Of a stretch of DNA of 64,000 nt, positions 63,242 through 64,000 are shown piece by piece. A program made the translations under genes and the position numbers. The notes beneath the pieces were generated by a model. The model was not told the DNA's origin. It ran no database searches and saw only the letters and a program-made list of their open reading frames with translations. The DNA lies in contig NZ_BSOJ01000015.1 in assembly GCF_030160455.1 (NCBI RefSeq), positions 248,001-312,000 on the forward strand, given 5' to 3'. This stretch comes from Limnobacter litoralis. GTDB lineage: Bacteria > Pseudomonadota > Gammaproteobacteria > Burkholderiales > Burkholderiaceae_B. Every line of letters starts with the position of its first letter. The first letter of the stretch is position 1.

Positions 63242-64000
63242 ATGAAACCGGGCTTTTACACCATCATGGCGGCGCAGTTTTTTTCGTCGCTGGCCGACAA
63301 TGCGCTGCTGATTGCAGCCATCGCTTTGCTGACGCAGATCCATTCTCCCGAGTGGATGACGCCGCTATTAAAATCCTTTTTTGTGTTGTCCTACGTCCTG
63401 CTGGCTCCTTTTGTGGGTGCCTTTGCAGACCGATTACCCAAAGGCAAGGTGATGCTGATCACCAACACCATCAAGGTGGCGGGCTGCGTTCTGATGTTCT
63501 ATGGCTTGCATCCCCTGCTTGCTTACGCTTTGGTGGGCCTGGGCGCCGCAGCTTATTCTCCGGCCAAATATGGCATTTTGACTGAACTGCTGCCCCATGA
63601 AAGACTGGTGGAGGCCAACGGCTGGATCGAAGGCCTAACCGTGTTGTCCATCATCCTGGGCACGGTGCTGGGCGGCTTGCTGATTACCCCGGAAGTCGCC
63701 GACTGGTTTTTACACACCAAACTGCCCGGTTATTTTGAACACATGGACACGCCTGCCGAGGTGGCCGTGTTTGTGATTGCCTTGGCTTATGTCATCGCCG
63801 GTCTTTTCAACATGAAAATTCCGGACACAGGCGCCCGCTACGTGTCTGAGCTACGCCACCCCGTTGAAATGACACGCCGATTTTTCGGCTGTTTTGCCGA
63901 ATTGTGGAAAGACAAGCTGGGGCAGATATCTCTGGCGGTGACCACCCTGTTTTGGGGCGCGGGCGCCACCCTGCAATTTATTGTGTTGAAATGGGCGCAA
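63242..64000 (+). CDS. lplT: Lysophospholipid transporter LplT (5' part)
   Basis: The first 253 codons of an MFS transporter are open to the window edge; the family has about 430 residues. The start MKPGFYTIMAAQFFSSLADNAL, the loop GAFADRLPKGKVM and GLGAAAYSPAKYGILTELLPHERLVEANGWIEG are typical of LplT, which flips lysophospholipids into the inner leaflet for reacylation. In E. coli it pairs with aas. The gene is cut only by the window end. Confidence 0.9.
   Translation, partial: MKPGFYTIMAAQFFSSLADNALLIAAIALLTQIHSPEWMTPLLKSFFVLSYVLLAPFVGAFADRLPKGKVMLITNTIKVAGCVLMFYGLHPLLAYALVGLGAAAYSPAKYGILTELLPHERLVEANGWIEGLTVLSIILGTVLGGLLITPEVADWFLHTKLPGYFEHMDTPAEVAVFVIALAYVIAGLFNMKIPDTGARYVSELRHPVEMTRRFFGCFAELWKDKLGQISLAVTTLFWGAGATLQFIVLKWAQ

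Noticed and set aside
1-64000. CRISPR arrays, insertion sequences and rRNA genes
   Set aside because: No regular repeat-spacer pattern, no transposase motifs with inverted ends, and no ribosomal RNA sequence were noticed on reading both strands.

Overview
The window looks like a chromosome segment of a betaproteobacterium of the order Burkholderiales. The reasons are the tig-clpP-clpX-lon-hupB block followed by tRNA-Val, tRNA-Asp and ppiD, the radA-alr-lplT block, the uvrC-pgsA pair, a DUF3422 protein, and an integrase of a type common in that order. Limnobacter or a close relative is a guess from overall gene content and moderate GC, not something the sequence proves.

Bases 1 to about 9.7 kb are the right-hand part of an integrated phage or phage-like element whose left end lies outside the window. 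A DUF4258/helix-turn-helix pair (toxin-antitoxin-like) runs leftward. A rightward operon with mostly 4-base stop/start overlaps then carries small unknown proteins, a RecB-type (PD-(D/E)XK, Fe-S) nuclease, a RecT annealing protein, an SMC/RecF-like ATPase, several phage hypotheticals, a cupin-like protein, an excisionase-like protein and a tyrosine integrase. The integrase ends 39 bases before the 3' end of tRNA-Arg(ACG), the likely attachment site. The operon promoter is framed by two 13-bp palindromes, probably repressor operators.

From 9.8 to 32.3 kb are metabolism and envelope genes. They include a FadL-type porin; an acyl-CoA transferase/hydrolase, GGCT-like, glpK and glpD operon; a MarR-regulated tripartite EmrAB-type pump; a soluble hybrid sensor kinase; an LVIVD lipoprotein with a DUF305 protein; and a leftward copper operon (two small Met/His/Cys-rich exported proteins, an outer-membrane factor, a Tat-exported multicopper oxidase, a CusF-like protein). 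A TPR membrane protein and a divergent relative of the Bacillus transglutaminase Tgl follow.

From 32.3 to 46 kb are tRNA-Ser(TGA), a co-directional purL, uracil-DNA glycosylase, uvrC, pgsA, DUF3422 cluster, the bifunctional NAD(P)HX repair enzyme, an orphan YbbA-type ABC ATPase divergent from tesA, and ppiD.

From 46 to 55.5 kb is the protein quality-control region. A CadA/ZntA-type metal ATPase split by one in-frame TGA lies between ppiD and tRNA-Asp/tRNA-Val. Next are hupB, lon, clpX, clpP, tig and tRNA-Leu(TAG). Sigma-32-like promoter sequences lie in front of lon and tig.

From 55.5 kb to the end are a squalene/phytoene-synthase-like protein lacking the usual Asp motifs, an RND permease with its lipoprotein adaptor, radA, alr and the 5' part of lplT, which runs off the window. 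Gene starts were chosen by ribosome-binding sites, overlaps and promoter positions. Family names come from motif recognition only, since no database search was possible.
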